Made by a program: the position numbers and the translations under genes. A model generated the notes under the pieces. That model searched no databases. It was given only the letters and a program-made list of their open reading frames with translations, and was not told where the DNA came from. Below are positions 9,516-19,228 of a stretch of 64,000 nt of DNA, one piece after another. The stretch's first letter is position 1; each line of letters starts with the position of its first letter. The stretch comes from Urbifossiella limnaea. Its GTDB lineage: Bacteria > Planctomycetota > Planctomycetia > Gemmatales > Gemmataceae. The stretch covers positions 6,742,322-6,806,321 of the forward strand of contig NZ_CP036273.1 in the NCBI RefSeq assembly GCF_007747215.1, in the 5' to 3' direction.

Positions 9516-11921
9516 ATGGCGACCCTGTTCAAGCCGACCCGCCCGTACCCGCTCCCGCCCGCCGCCGAGGTGGTCGAGAAAGACGGCCGCCCCCACGCCC
9601 GCGTCCGGGAGAAAGGGAAGGCGGTGCTGTACCCGCTGAGCGCGGACGGCACCGCGTACCTGAAGCCCGCCGCGAAGTGGGCGGCCGACGTGCGGTTCGC
9701 CGACGGCAGCCGGAAGCGCGTGCGGTTCTCCCCGAACCGCGACGCCGCCGCGCTCATGCTGGCCGAGCTGATGAAGCGCATCGAGAACGAGAAGGCCGGC
9801 ATCCGCGACGACTACGCCGACCACCGCAAGCGGCCGCTCCGCGACTTACTCACCGAATACGAGCAACACGTTCGGGACAAGGGTGCTACCGGGAAGGAAG
9901 CCGGCCAGGCCGCGCGTCGGTGCGAGCTCGTGTTCGATGCCGTCGGGTTCGTCACGCTGAAGGAGTTGGACGCGACCCCGGCGGAGCGCTGGCTGGCCGA
10001 GCGGCGTGCGATGCCGAAGGCGGACGGCGGGTTCGGGCCGGCCACCAGCAACCACTACCGGAAGTCGCTCGTCGCGTTCGGCAACTGGCTCGTGAAGGCC
10101 CGTCGCGCCGCCGAGAACCCGTTCCGGCACATCCCGAAGGTGAACGAAGACGTTGACGTGCGGCATGAGCGTCGGCCGCTGACGGCGGAGGAGTACGCCC
10201 GTGTTCTCGACGCCGCCCGCGGAGGGAAGGTGTACCGCAAGATGGCCGGCCCAGACCGACGGATGCTGTACCTCATCGGCGGCGCGACGGGGCTGCGGTC
10301 GGGCGAGTTGTCCAGCCTGACGCCGGGTTCGTTCGAGCTGACGGCAGACCCCCCGGCGGTCGTGGTCGAGGCCGCGTACTCCAAGCACCGCCGCCGGGAC
10401 ACGGTCCCGTTGCACCCCGACCTGATCCCGGAGCTGCGGTCGTGGTTGGCCGGCAAGCCGGCCGCGGCACCGGTATGGCCGGGTAAGTGGGCGAAGCACA
10501 CCGAGGCCGTGGACATGATCCGCCGCGACCTGGAGGTGGCCCGCGCCGTGTGGGTTGGCGAGGCGACGACCGCCGCCGAGCGGGGCGAGCGCGAGCGGTC
10601 GGACTTCCTGTGCTACCGCGACCGGAACGGCCGGGTCGCCGACTTCCACGCGCTGCGGCACACGTTCATCACCGAGCTGGTCCGCGCGGGGGTATCGCCG
10701 AAGGACGCGAAGGAGCTGGCGCGGCACTCGACCATTACCCTCACGATGGACCGGTACGCCCACGTCGGCATCCGCGACACGGCCGCCGCAGTCGCCAAGC
10801 TGAGCCTGCCAACCCACAACCCCGGGGGTGGTGAACCGGCTGCACTGCGTGCGACCGGCACGGATAACGGCCCGGGTTCGGGAGCAGCAACGGGAGCAGC
10901 AGCAGGCGGTAGCAGGCGGGGAGAATCGGGGACAAGTGAGGAAACGGACGGTACGGGGCGGACGACCCCGAGAACGAGTCAACCCCTGCGTTTGGCAGGG
11001 GTTGAGGACGATCGAGGACAATTGGGGGGAGTATGCCCGACAGGAGTTGAACCTGTAACCTTCGGCTCCGGAGGCCGACGCTCTATCCAGTTGAGCTACG
11101 GGCACGCACGTCTTCCAACCCGAATTCTAGCCGACCGCAGCGCGGTTTCAACCGCCGCCCCCGTTTTCACGGACTCAGCCCCGGGAACAGTTGCCGGCGC
11201 ACCTCGTCCCGGAACGGCGCCTCCGCGAACGTCCCGACCACGCGCTTCCGCGCCAGCCGGCAGTCGTACTGCCGCCGGCCCAGCCAGTAACCCGATACGA
11301 ACGACCGCTCCGGCTCCCAACCTGCCGGCTCCACCTTCCCAAACAGTGCGAACTCCGGCGGGCCCGCCAGCGGCGGTAACTCCACCCGGTCCAGCGGCTT
11401 CCCCGACTCGTCGAACAGGCCCACCGCCACGTCGCCGCGGCCGCGGTGCAGCAGGTGCCAGCGGAAGTGGATGCCCTCCTCGATGTTCAGCCCGCCGGCC
11501 GTGCTGTCGCCGCTCATCCAGGCGATCCGCGCGTCCGGCGGCGCCGTCGCCTCCACGTGGCGGACCGCGTCCCACAGCAGGTGCGCCCGGGCGGCGAACT
11601 TCTCCTGCTTCCCCACGCCGGCGACCGCCACCACCGCCAGGCCCGTACACACGCCCGCGAACGCCGCCTTCTTCCACGCCGTCAGCGGCAGCGCGATCAG
11701 CGCCGTCAGCAGCAGCGCGAACAGCACGTCCAGCCCCCACACGGCCGGCATCGCGTACCGGCCCGACATCATCGACAGCGGCAGGTACACCACCACGCCC
11801 GCGGCCACCAGCAGCAGCGCGGCGAGCACCGGCGGCGTGCCCAGCCGTTGCCACGACACGGCCTTCAGGACGCCGCCCTTCCACAGCGCCAGCGCCGCCA
11901 GCAGCAGGCCCGCGGCCATGA
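9516..11921 (+). CDS. Tyrosine recombinase (integrase) reading through its att site
   Basis: ATG 9516 has AGAAAGG upstream. Residues 1-100 form the arm-binding part, about 105-200 the SAM-like core-binding domain, and about 215-430 the catalytic domain: Arg in [11 protein letters not shown], His-x-x-Arg in HALRHTF, a second His in ARHSTITL, and the nucleophile Tyr (about 414) in MDRYAHVG. The frame stays open far beyond the catalytic domain, passing antisense through tRNA-Arg(CCG) and on into the antisense of the next gene until 11921. The native stop presumably lies on the other side of attP in the free element, so the last 300 residues are host-derived. Functional part roughly 9516-11000. 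Confidence 0.75.
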   Translation: MATLFKPTRPYPLPPAAEVVEKDGRPHARVREKGKAVLYPLSADGTAYLKPAAKWAADVRFADGSRKRVRFSPNRDAAALMLAELMKRIENEKAGIRDDYADHRKRPLRDLLTEYEQHVRDKGATGKEAGQAARRCELVFDAVGFVTLKELDATPAERWLAERRAMPKADGGFGPATSNHYRKSLVAFGNWLVKARRAAENPFRHIPKVNEDVDVRHERRPLTAEEYARVLDAARGGKVYRKMAGPDRRMLYLIGGATGLRSGELSSLTPGSFELTADPPAVVVEAAYSKHRRRDTVPLHPDLIPELRSWLAGKPAAAPVWPGKWAKHTEAVDMIRRDLEVARAVWVGEATTAAERGERERSDFLCYRDRNGRVADFHALRHTFITELVRAGVSPKDAKELARHSTITLTMDRYAHVGIRDTAAAVAKLSLPTHNPGGGEPAALRATGTDNGPGSGAATGAAAGGSRRGESGTSEETDGTGRTTPRTSQPLRLAGVEDDRGQLGGVCPTGVEPVTFGSGGRRSIQLSYGHARLPTRILADRSAVSTAAPVFTDSAPGTVAGAPRPGTAPPRTSRPRASAPAGSRTAAGPASNPIRTTAPAPNLPAPPSQTVRTPAGPPAAVTPPGPAASPTRRTGPPPRRRGRGAAGASGSGCPPRCSARRPCCRRSSRRSARPAAPSPPRGGPRPTAGAPGRRTSPASPRRRPPPPPGPYTRPRTPPSSTPSAAARSAPSAAARTARPAPTRPASRTGPTSSTAAGTPPRPRPPAAARRAPAACPAVATTRPSGRRPSTAPAPPAAGPRP
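11032..11105 (-). tRNA. tRNA-Arg(CCG)
   Basis: Read on the minus strand from 11105 to 11032: acceptor GTGCCCG pairs with CGGGCAT, D arm GCTC...GAGC, anticodon loop CTCCGGA with anticodon CCG, T arm ACAGG-TTCAACT-CCTGT, discriminator A; CCA is not encoded. All stems close. Its 3' end points at element 1, whose integrase is adjacent, so this is the element's target site. Confidence 0.92.
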
Positions 11922-12720
11922 ACTCCAGGCTCACCGCGCCCTTCAAGGCGCTCAGCATCCGGCCCAGCTGCGCCGCCGTCGGGCCGTGCGTCTCGTACTG
12001 ACCCGGGTGCCAGTGCGCCTTGAAGTACACGAAGTGCGCCGCCGGCAGCACCAGCGTCACGCCCAGCAGCAGCGACCGCGCCCCGTTCCGCTTCAGCGCC
12101 TCACGCAGGGTCATACCGTCCGGCCACATCCTCAGCAGGATTTGCACCGGCACCAGCGCCGCGAACGTGTTCTTGCACCCGAGCGCCACCAGCACCGCCA
12201 GCGCCGACAGCAGCTCCCACCGCAGCGGGGTCGCGCTCGTCGCCGCCTTCCGCGCCGCCACCAGCGCGAACAGCGCGTACGGCATCGCCACGCCCTCGGA
12301 GAGCGTCAGGCTCGTCCAGATCTCGTTGCGGTACGGGTTCCACATCGCCAGCGCCCCGGCCAGCAGCGCCGCGGCCGGGTGCGCGCCCAGCTCCGCCAGC
12401 AGCCACAAGAGTGCCGCCGCAGACAGGGCACACCACACGAAGCGGTACGCCCGCCACGCCACGGCGCTGCCGTCGAACAGGTTCGCCTGCACCTGCCAGT
12501 GAACCCACAGCGTCGGGCGGAACGGGCCGAGGTGTTCGTAGTTCGCTTCCACCTTCTCCCACCACAGCCCGACGTGCTCCCCCGCCGACAGGCCCGGCGT
12601 CGGGTAGACGAGGTTGCCGTCGTCCACGAAGTCGAACGGCGTGGCGAGCGTTGGGAGGTACAGGGCCGCCAGCAGCAGCCCGCCGAAGGGAATCCACCAG
12701 GGGGAACGGGGGGCGTCCAT
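11167..12720 (-). CDS. Multi-pass membrane protein, glycosyltransferase-like
   Basis: ATG at 12720. The 517-residue protein starts with a membrane helix ([20 protein letters not shown]) followed by an acidic [10 protein letters not shown] loop, and has about nine or ten further hydrophobic segments up to residue 370. A soluble domain of about 140 residues follows. The order (helix, acidic first loop, many helices, periplasmic tail) resembles PMT/ArnT-type lipid-linked glycosyltransferases and O-antigen-type membrane proteins, but no diagnostic motif was found. It is the first chromosomal gene to the right of tRNA-Arg(CCG), transcribed towards it. Confidence 0.6.
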   Translation of the reverse strand: MDAPRSPWWIPFGGLLLAALYLPTLATPFDFVDDGNLVYPTPGLSAGEHVGLWWEKVEANYEHLGPFRPTLWVHWQVQANLFDGSAVAWRAYRFVWCALSAAALLWLLAELGAHPAAALLAGALAMWNPYRNEIWTSLTLSEGVAMPYALFALVAARKAATSATPLRWELLSALAVLVALGCKNTFAALVPVQILLRMWPDGMTLREALKRNGARSLLLGVTLVLPAAHFVYFKAHWHPGQYETHGPTAAQLGRMLSALKGAVSLEFMAAGLLLAALALWKGGVLKAVSWQRLGTPPVLAALLLVAAGVVVYLPLSMMSGRYAMPAVWGLDVLFALLLTALIALPLTAWKKAAFAGVCTGLAVVAVAGVGKQEKFAARAHLLWDAVRHVEATAPPDARIAWMSGDSTAGGLNIEEGIHFRWHLLHRGRGDVAVGLFDESGKPLDRVELPPLAGPPEFALFGKVEPAGWEPERSFVSGYWLGRRQYDCRLARKRVVGTFAEAPFRDEVRRQLFPGLSP

Positions 12721-12888
12721 GCGTGCGTCCGTGCGGCCGGGAACCGCCGGAGCCTAGCCCACCGGGCCGGGCGGCGCGAAGCCCAACCCGACGCTCAAGC
12801 CGGGGGCATTGTGTGTACGGCTCCCCCCCGGGGGGTCGAGGCACGCATTGAGTCCATGCCACAAAAGAGTGTTGAATCGACGGCGCGG

Positions 12889-14019
12889 TCAGTTCTTGAC
12901 CACCGCCGCGGCCACGGCGTTGGCCACCTCGCGGCGCAGGCGCCCCACGCTCCCCTTGTCGTCGGGGTGGACGCGGCTCGTCAGAATGATCACCGCCGTC
13001 TGCGAGCGCGGGTCCACCCACAGGCTCGTGCCGGTGAACCCGGTGTGGCCGTAGCCCTCGCCGCGCTTGAAGGCGTCGCCGCGCTGGCCGCTGAACGACG
13101 TGTCCACGTCCCAGCCGTAGCTGCGGAACTGCCGCGGCGGGTCTTCCTTCCCCTTCGCGGGCTGCGCCGGCACCTCGTGCGGCGCGGTGAACAGCTTCAC
13201 GGTGTCGGCCTTCAGTACGCGGGCGCCGTCCAGCTCGCCGCCGCGGAGGAGCATCCGGGCGTAGCGGCCGAGGTCGTCGGCGCTGCCGAACAGGCCCGCG
13301 TGACCGGCCACGCCGCCCATCTTGAACGCCCGCGGGTCGTGGACCTCGCCGCGGATCGTCAGCTTGTCGCGCAGCCCGGTCGGCGCCACGCGCTTCACGA
13401 GGTCGCCGGCGGGGCGGAAGCCGGTGTCGGTCATCTTCAGCGGGTCGAAGACGTGCGTCTTCGCGTACTGATCGACCGGCATCCCGCCGAGCTTCTCGAC
13501 CAGCTCGCCGAGGACGATGAAGCCCACGTCGCTGTAGCGGAAGCGGGTGCCGGGCGGGGCTTCGAGCTTCAGCGCGGCGACGCGCTCGAGCGCCTTCTCG
13601 CGGCCGTCGGCGTAGTCGGCGAGGGCGTTGTCGGCGGTCAGGCCGCTGGTGTGGAGGAGCAAGTGCGCGACGGTCACGTCCGCCTTGCCGAACGCCGGCC
13701 AGTGCTTTGCCACGGGGTCGTCGAGCTTCAACTTCCCCTGCTCGATCAGCCGCATGATGCTGGTGCCGGTGGCGGTCGGCTTGGTGAGCGAGGCGAGGTC
13801 GAAGACGGTGTCGGCGGTCATCGGTTCGGCGGCGGGGCGGACGGCGCGCCGGCCGTAGGCCTTGCGGTGAACGACCGCGTCGCGGTGAACCACGAGCACG
13901 ACGGCGCCGGGGCAGTCGTTCCGCGCCAGCGCCGCCTCGACGGCGGTGTCCACGGCGGCGAAGTCGGCGCGGGCGGGGAGCGGCGCGAGGAGCGCGGCGA
14001 GGACGAGGGGGGTACGCAT
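12889..14019 (-). CDS. Secreted serine hydrolase of the beta-lactamase/DD-peptidase family
   Basis: ATG 14019. A signal peptide (MRTPLVLAALLAPLPARA) is followed by a class C beta-lactamase fold: the active-site SxxK is SLTK (DLASLTKPTATG), the second motif is FRYSDVGF (YxN-like, with Asp in place of Asn), and YGHTGFTG stands at the third, HTG/KTG-type motif. Members of this family hydrolyse beta-lactams, D-amino-acid peptides or esters; the substrate cannot be read from sequence. Length (376 aa) is normal. A perfect hairpin sits just upstream (14041-14102), separating it from the next leftward gene pair. Confidence 0.75.
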   Translation of the reverse strand: MRTPLVLAALLAPLPARADFAAVDTAVEAALARNDCPGAVVLVVHRDAVVHRKAYGRRAVRPAAEPMTADTVFDLASLTKPTATGTSIMRLIEQGKLKLDDPVAKHWPAFGKADVTVAHLLLHTSGLTADNALADYADGREKALERVAALKLEAPPGTRFRYSDVGFIVLGELVEKLGGMPVDQYAKTHVFDPLKMTDTGFRPAGDLVKRVAPTGLRDKLTIRGEVHDPRAFKMGGVAGHAGLFGSADDLGRYARMLLRGGELDGARVLKADTVKLFTAPHEVPAQPAKGKEDPPRQFRSYGWDVDTSFSGQRGDAFKRGEGYGHTGFTGTSLWVDPRSQTAVIILTSRVHPDDKGSVGRLRREVANAVAAAVVKN

Positions 14020-14040
14020 GGGGAGATGATATTCAGGCTC

Positions 14041-14102
14041 GGGGTTCCGCCGCTTGCGGCGTAGCGGCGCTTGCGCCGCTACGCCGCAAGCGGCGGAACC
14101 CC
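14041..14102. terminator. 30-bp perfect hairpin
   Basis: Arms of 30 bases (14041-14070 and 14073-14102), exactly complementary, with a 2-base loop TT. It directly follows the stop of the small membrane gene (14105, minus strand) and precedes the serine hydrolase start. Position fits an end-of-transcript structure; there is no T-run, so it is not a classical intrinsic terminator. Confidence 0.6.
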
Positions 14103-14104
14103 GG

Positions 14105-14353
14105 TTACCGCGGCGCCGTGATGGCCGGCACGTCTCGGCCCGTCGATTGCGCGTACAGCACGCCCGCCGCGAACCCGGCTGCCATCAGGATGCCGGCGGC
14201 GAGCTGCCACAGCCGCAGCACGTTCCGCTGGCTCGCGGCGCCGGCGGCGAACATGAGCCGGTCGCGGTCGATCCGCGCCGGCGACGGCGCCAGCCGCGCC
14301 AGGGCGGCGGCAACGGCGGCGTCGGCCGGCGGGATGGGGGGCGGCGTGTTCAT
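14105..14353 (-). CDS. Small membrane protein, possible anti-sigma partner
   Basis: The start ATG (14351-14353) overlaps the stop of the ECF sigma gene as ATGA. The 82-residue product has a soluble N-terminal part (NTPPPIPPADAAVAAALARL) and one membrane helix (LWQLAAGILMAAGFAAGVLY). Coupling to a sigma gene and the single membrane span resemble a short anti-sigma factor or membrane anchor, though no zinc-binding HxxxCxxC motif is present. Confidence 0.6.
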   Translation of the reverse strand: MNTPPPIPPADAAVAAALARLAPSPARIDRDRLMFAAGAASQRNVLRLWQLAAGILMAAGFAAGVLYAQSTGRDVPAITAPR

Positions 14354-14841
14354 TTCGTCGGGGTCGGGCATTCGGCACCGAGTTTCTGGCGGAGGGCGGC
14401 GAGCCCCGCCGCGTACCGGCGGTAGCAGGTGGCGGCCGACGAGCCGAGCGTCTGGGCGATCTGCTCGAACGTCAGGCCGCCCCACAGGTGGGCGGTCACG
14501 ATCTCCCGCGTCTCGGCCGGGAGGCTCGTGAGGGCGTCGGCCGCGGCCCGGGCGTCGAGCCCGGTCGGGTCGTCGGGGGGCGAGAACCACGGGTCGGTGC
14601 GGTCGGCGGCGGCGGCCTCGTACTTCGTCCGCCGGCGGGCGGCCCGGCTGGCGTCGATGGCCCCGTTGCGGACGACCCGGTACAGCCAGGGTACCAGGTT
14701 GTCGGGGCGGGCGCGAAGGCGGACGAGTTTGAGGAACGCCGTTTGAACCACGTCCTCGGGGCTGCCGCACCACTGCCGGGCGTACAGCACCAGGGCGGCG
14801 GCGTGCCGGTCGACCAGTTCGGCCAGTTCGTCCGGTCCCAT
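14350..14841 (-). CDS. ECF RNA polymerase sigma factor
   Basis: ATG 14841 is chosen over the longer frame because the sequence upstream is low in coding character. The 163-residue protein has region 2 (LVDRHAAALVLYARQWCGSP, EDVVQTAFLKL, NLVPWLYRVVRNGAIDA) and region 4 (LPAETREIVTAHLWGGLTFE, QIAQTLGSSAATCYRRYAAG), the standard ECF layout. It presumably directs transcription of an unknown stress or envelope regulon and is paired with the membrane protein that overlaps its 3' end. Confidence 0.85.
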   Translation of the reverse strand: MGPDELAELVDRHAAALVLYARQWCGSPEDVVQTAFLKLVRLRARPDNLVPWLYRVVRNGAIDASRAARRRTKYEAAAADRTDPWFSPPDDPTGLDARAAADALTSLPAETREIVTAHLWGGLTFEQIAQTLGSSAATCYRRYAAGLAALRQKLGAECPTPTK

Positions 14842-14935
14842 CGCCAAGATGACGCCCCCGCGGCCGCGCCGTTTCAGGGCGGGAGTCTGATCCAGGGTTG
14901 ATGAACGGAATCGGCGGGGCGGCGGCAACCGGGCG

Positions 14936-15007
14936 GCGCGTTAGGCCGGGGCGCAAGCCCCGGTGTGCCCTCAACCCACCCGGGGCTTGCGCCCCGGCCT
15001 AACGCGC
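14936..15007. repeat. 28-bp perfect hairpin between divergent genes
   Basis: Arms 14936-14963 and 14980-15007 are exactly complementary (28 bp) with a 16-base loop. It lies between the sigma gene (minus strand) and the DUF1080 gene (plus strand), upstream of both, so here it cannot be a terminator for either. Each arm also contains a smaller self-complementary GGGGC-GCAA-GCCCC. Confidence 0.6.
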
Positions 15008-15069
15008 GGCTGGACTCCCGATCCCGCGATGCGGATACTACCCCCGCCCTTCCCTCCCCGGAGCCGCTC

Positions 15070-15831
15070 ATGCGCGCCCTCGCCGTCCCGCTCGCCTGCC
15101 TCGTCGCGCTCGTGCCCGCCAGCGCCCAGCCGCCCGCGCCGGAGAAGTTCTCCGACGCCGGCTTCGTCTCCATCTTCAACGGCAAGGACCTCACCGGCTG
15201 GACGGTGTCGGCCAAGACCGGCCACAGCGGCACCACCAAGAACAAGAGCGGCGGCAAGTGGGAGATCAAGGACGGCGCCATCGTCGGCAGCCAGGACGTG
15301 CCCGGCAACGGCGGCATCGTCATCACCGACAAGCAGTACGGCGACTTCGAGGTGGCGCTGGAGATGAAGAACGACGACGGCCCGGACAGCGGCCTGTTCC
15401 TGCGGAGCACCGACACCGGCAAGTGCTACCAGGCGATGATCGACTACCACAAGGGCGGCAACCTGATGGGCGTGTACGGCGAAGGCATTGGCGGCCGGCC
15501 GCACGTCCGCAACTTCGACTTCGGCAAGGACGTGAACGAGATCGTCGTCCCGAGCCGGCAGACGCCGGACTACAAGAGCCCGGTCAGCGCCGCCGACTGG
15601 AAGGCGTTCTGGAAGCACGGCGAGTGGAACGAGCTCCGCGCCCGCATCGAGGGGAACCCGCCGAAGATCACGACGTGGATCAAGGGGGTGAAGTTCCTGG
15701 AGTACCAGGACACCGAGAAGCGGCTCGCCGACACGGGCGGCATCGCGCTCCAGGTCCACGGCGGCGGCGACTACACGAAGCAGTTCGTGCGCTACCGCAA
15801 CATCCGGGTCCGCGACCTGTCGCGGAAATGA
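15070..15831 (+). CDS. Secreted DUF1080 (3-keto-disaccharide hydrolase-like) protein
   Basis: ATG 15070 begins a signal peptide (MRALAVPLACLVALVPASAQ). The rest is a single concanavalin-like DUF1080 domain, recognised by FVSIFNGKDLTGWTV near the start, GKWEIKDGAIVG, YGDFEVALEMKNDDGPDSGL and a late IALQVHGGGDYTKQFVRYRN. The family is greatly expanded in planctomycetes and includes 3-keto-glycoside hydrolases. Length (253 aa) is that of a complete single-domain member. The same domain appears inside the kinase at 27369-30977. Confidence 0.85.
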   Translation: MRALAVPLACLVALVPASAQPPAPEKFSDAGFVSIFNGKDLTGWTVSAKTGHSGTTKNKSGGKWEIKDGAIVGSQDVPGNGGIVITDKQYGDFEVALEMKNDDGPDSGLFLRSTDTGKCYQAMIDYHKGGNLMGVYGEGIGGRPHVRNFDFGKDVNEIVVPSRQTPDYKSPVSAADWKAFWKHGEWNELRARIEGNPPKITTWIKGVKFLEYQDTEKRLADTGGIALQVHGGGDYTKQFVRYRNIRVRDLSRK

Positions 15832-15898
15832 CGAATGACGAATGACGAATGACGAACCGGGTCATTCGTCATTCGTCATTCGTCATTCGTCATTTCCG
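15825..15898. repeat. 7-bp tandem repeats forming an inverted repeat at convergent stops
   Basis: Four copies of AATGACG on the left (about 15827-15853) face five copies of the complement CGTCATT on the right (about 15862-15895), giving a stem of about 30 bp. The DUF1080 stop (TGA 15829-15831) and the last codons of the DUF4240 gene on the other strand lie inside it, so the repeat encodes the TEMTNDE end of that protein. It can serve as a terminator in both directions. Confidence 0.65.
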
Positions 15899-16406
15899 TC
15901 AGGTACAGCGCCGCCAGCCGCGGGAAGCGCCGCCGCTGCTCGGCCGCGTCCTCGAAGTCCCAGTCGTCGCCCTCGGGCGGCGGCGGCGGGGCGTCCTTCT
16001 CGGCCTTGTCCAGCTGCTCGTAGAAGTCGCTCATCCCCGTCTTCGCCTCGTAAACCCGGATCGCCGCCGCGTCCAGGCCGAACCCGTCCACCGGGTCGCC
16101 GTCCAAAATGTCGGCGAGAGTGTCGGGGTTCTTCAGCGCCGCCTCGTAGGGGTGCCGGCCGCGGCCCACGAGCCACGCCCGGAAGTCGCGGAAGGCCTCG
16201 TCCGAGCAGCCGCCCTGGATGAGGTACGCGGCGCCCCACAGGTCGAGCCGGTTGGCGGCGGCGATCGCCTCGTCGAACCGGGCCTGGAACGCGACCACGG
16301 CGAACCACGGCAGCGCGTCGAGCTCGGCCTTCAGCGCCTCGAAGTGGTCGGGGCCGTCGGCCCGGTACGCGGACTCGAGAATCTTCCAGAAGTGCTTCCA
16401 CTCCAT
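15876..16406 (-). CDS. DUF4240 protein
   Basis: ATG 16406. The 176-residue protein begins MEWKHFWKILESAYRADG and carries LWGAAYLIQGGCSDEAFRDF and WLVGRGRHPYEAALKNPDTL, the hallmarks of DUF4240, whose members are found in bacteria with polymorphic-toxin or immunity-type neighbours; no function is established to my knowledge. It is followed by a proline-rich linker (KDAPPPPPEGDD) and a short helical end encoded partly by the 7-bp repeats. A paralogue lies directly upstream. Confidence 0.8.
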   Translation of the reverse strand: MEWKHFWKILESAYRADGPDHFEALKAELDALPWFAVVAFQARFDEAIAAANRLDLWGAAYLIQGGCSDEAFRDFRAWLVGRGRHPYEAALKNPDTLADILDGDPVDGFGLDAAAIRVYEAKTGMSDFYEQLDKAEKDAPPPPPEGDDWDFEDAAEQRRRFPRLAALYLTEMTNDE

Positions 16407-16424
16407 CGCCGGTCCTCCCGCCGT

Positions 16425-16970
16425 TCACTCCTCCCCGTCAAGATACGCGGCGGCGAGCCGCGGGAGGCGGCGGCGGACCTCGGCGTCGTCGTCGAAGTCC
16501 CACTCGGCCGCCAGCGGCGGCTCCGCCGGCGGGTGCGGGTGACGGAACCGCAGCGCCCGCGCGAACGCCTCGTACCCGTCGTCGTCCTTGGCGCGGCCGG
16601 TGGCGAGGAACCAGGCGTCGGTGCCGGGGTACACCTCCGCTTCCACCTCCGTCTCGCCGTCGAGCACTTCCGCCAGCGTGTCCGGGTCGGCGATCGCGGC
16701 GTCGAACGCGGCGCGGCCTTGCAGGACGAGCCACCAGCGGAAGTACTGGAAGCCGTCGTCCGAGCAGCCGCCGTTGACGAGGTACGCGGCGCCCCACAGG
16801 TCCTGCCGGTAGGCGCGGGCGCTGGCGGCGTCCCAGTGGTGAACGAAGTCGAGGATGTCGGGCTCAGGCAGTTCCGCGAGGCGGGCGGCGAGTTGGTCCG
16901 CGTGCGCCTCGGCGTCGTACCGGCGGGGGCGGGCGGCGTGGATGTGCGCCCAGAACTCGGGTTCGGTCAT
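16425..16970 (-). CDS. DUF4240 protein, paralogue of the downstream gene
   Basis: ATG 16970. It shares with the next gene FWxxxxxAR, LWGAAYLVNGGCSDDGFQYF, WWLVLQGRAAFDAAIADPDT and the ending WDFDDDAEVRRRLPRLAAAY. Identity is moderate, so the duplication is old. The gap to the next gene is 18 bases, and the upstream pseudokinase gene ends 6 bases before this start, so three genes form one leftward operon. Confidence 0.8.
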   Translation of the reverse strand: MTEPEFWAHIHAARPRRYDAEAHADQLAARLAELPEPDILDFVHHWDAASARAYRQDLWGAAYLVNGGCSDDGFQYFRWWLVLQGRAAFDAAIADPDTLAEVLDGETEVEAEVYPGTDAWFLATGRAKDDDGYEAFARALRFRHPHPPAEPPLAAEWDFDDDAEVRRRLPRLAAAYLDGEE

Positions 16971-16976
16971 CGGCGG

Positions 16977-18860
<1,884 letters not shown>

Positions 18861-19041
18861 ACCCGAGTGTAGTACACGAATTCCGGCCTCGCGTGAACTC
18901 AACTCCACGATCGCAATTACGTTTGGCCTCATCGAGCCCACCGAAGTCGGGTCTTGTGACCGCCTTGAGTGGGTTGAACGAATGAGCGTTGGGGCAACGC
19001 CGGGTGGCGACGGCGGCCGGGCCGCGGTATCATGCGGTCAC

Positions 19042-19118
19042 GCGCCCGTAGCTCAACTGGACAGAGCACCCGCCTTCTAAGCGGGATGTTCCGGGTTCGA
19101 GTCCCGGCGGGCGTACCA
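19042..19118 (+). tRNA. tRNA-Arg(UCU), island integration target
   Basis: Acceptor GCGCCCG pairs with CGGGCGT (one G-U), D arm GCTC...GAGC, anticodon stem CCCGC/GCGGG with loop CTTCTAA and anticodon TCT, T arm CCGGG-TTCGAGT-CCCGG, discriminator A at 19115 and an encoded CCA to 19118. It remains complete because the island carries a copy of the 3' part. TATCAT at 19028 may be its -10 box. Confidence 0.93.
19074..19115 (+). repeat. attL: tRNA-Arg(UCU) 3' part
   Basis: 42 bases, from the middle of the anticodon loop to the discriminator base, identical to 52272-52313. This is the common core of the island's attachment site. Confidence 0.9.
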
Positions 19119-19130
19119 ACTAAACTGTCA

Positions 19131-19175
19131 CGGCCACACCGTTTAGGTGTCCGCTCCCGATGGGGCGTGCGGCCG
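19131..19175 (+). promoter_or_regulatory. Structured 45-nt leader block, copy 1
   Basis: Folds as a three-way junction: outer stem CGGCC/GGCCG; hairpin ACACC-GTTTA-GGTGT; hairpin CGCTCC-CGAT-GGGGCG preceded by CC. The copy at 52329-52373 differs at four positions: one changes a G-U pair to G-C, the others lie in the loop. It begins 15 bases after the att core in both copies and lies between the tRNA and the integrase, so it would be transcribed by read-through from the tRNA. It could act as RNA or as DNA bound by integrase or Xis. Confidence 0.55.
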
Positions 19176-19186
19176 GAAGTGCCTGA

Positions 19187-19210
19187 GTTTCCGGTCCGCG
19201 GACCGGAAAC
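19187..19210 (+). promoter_or_regulatory. Perfect 24-bp palindrome before integrase 1
   Basis: Each arm is GTTTCCGGTCCG or its exact complement CGGACCGGAAAC, with no spacer. It ends 5 bases before the AGGAGG of the integrase. The half-site CGGACCGGAAAC recurs twice at the right end of the island (52134-52156). Likely a dimer-binding operator or arm-type site; as RNA it would be a hairpin just ahead of the ribosome binding site. Confidence 0.65.
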
Positions 19211-19228
19211 CTCACAGGAGGCTTCCCC

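Larger units (their letters stand above)
2151..11069. mobile_element. Integrative element 1 in tRNA-Arg(CCG); left end uncertain
   Basis: The right end is set by the tRNA gene on the minus strand, whose 3' end (11032) faces the element, with a tyrosine integrase reading into it. Leftwards follow a replication protein, two Xis-like HTH proteins, two large unknown proteins and DUF6788, all on the plus strand and closely spaced or overlapping. There are no capsid, tail or portal genes and no conjugation genes. I found no second copy of the tRNA 3' end inside the window, so the left boundary given is only the first mobile-type remnant; the true end may lie outside. Satellite-like or plasmid-like integrative elements are the closest description. 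Confidence 0.55.

Noticed and set aside
10828-11058. 76-residue frame ending in ARQELNL before tRNA-Arg(CCG)
   Set aside because: The peptide end is the usual translation artefact over an antisense tRNA, and the frame overlaps the integrase.
11446-14064. 872-residue plus-strand frame across the membrane protein and serine hydrolase
   Set aside because: Antisense of two clear genes with signal peptide, membrane segments and active-site motifs; the composition is unnatural (QRQQRQ, RRQR).
15827-15895. Short tandem repeats as a CRISPR or iteron array
   Set aside because: 7-bp units without spacers, arranged as one inverted repeat at convergent stops; better explained as a transcript-end structure.
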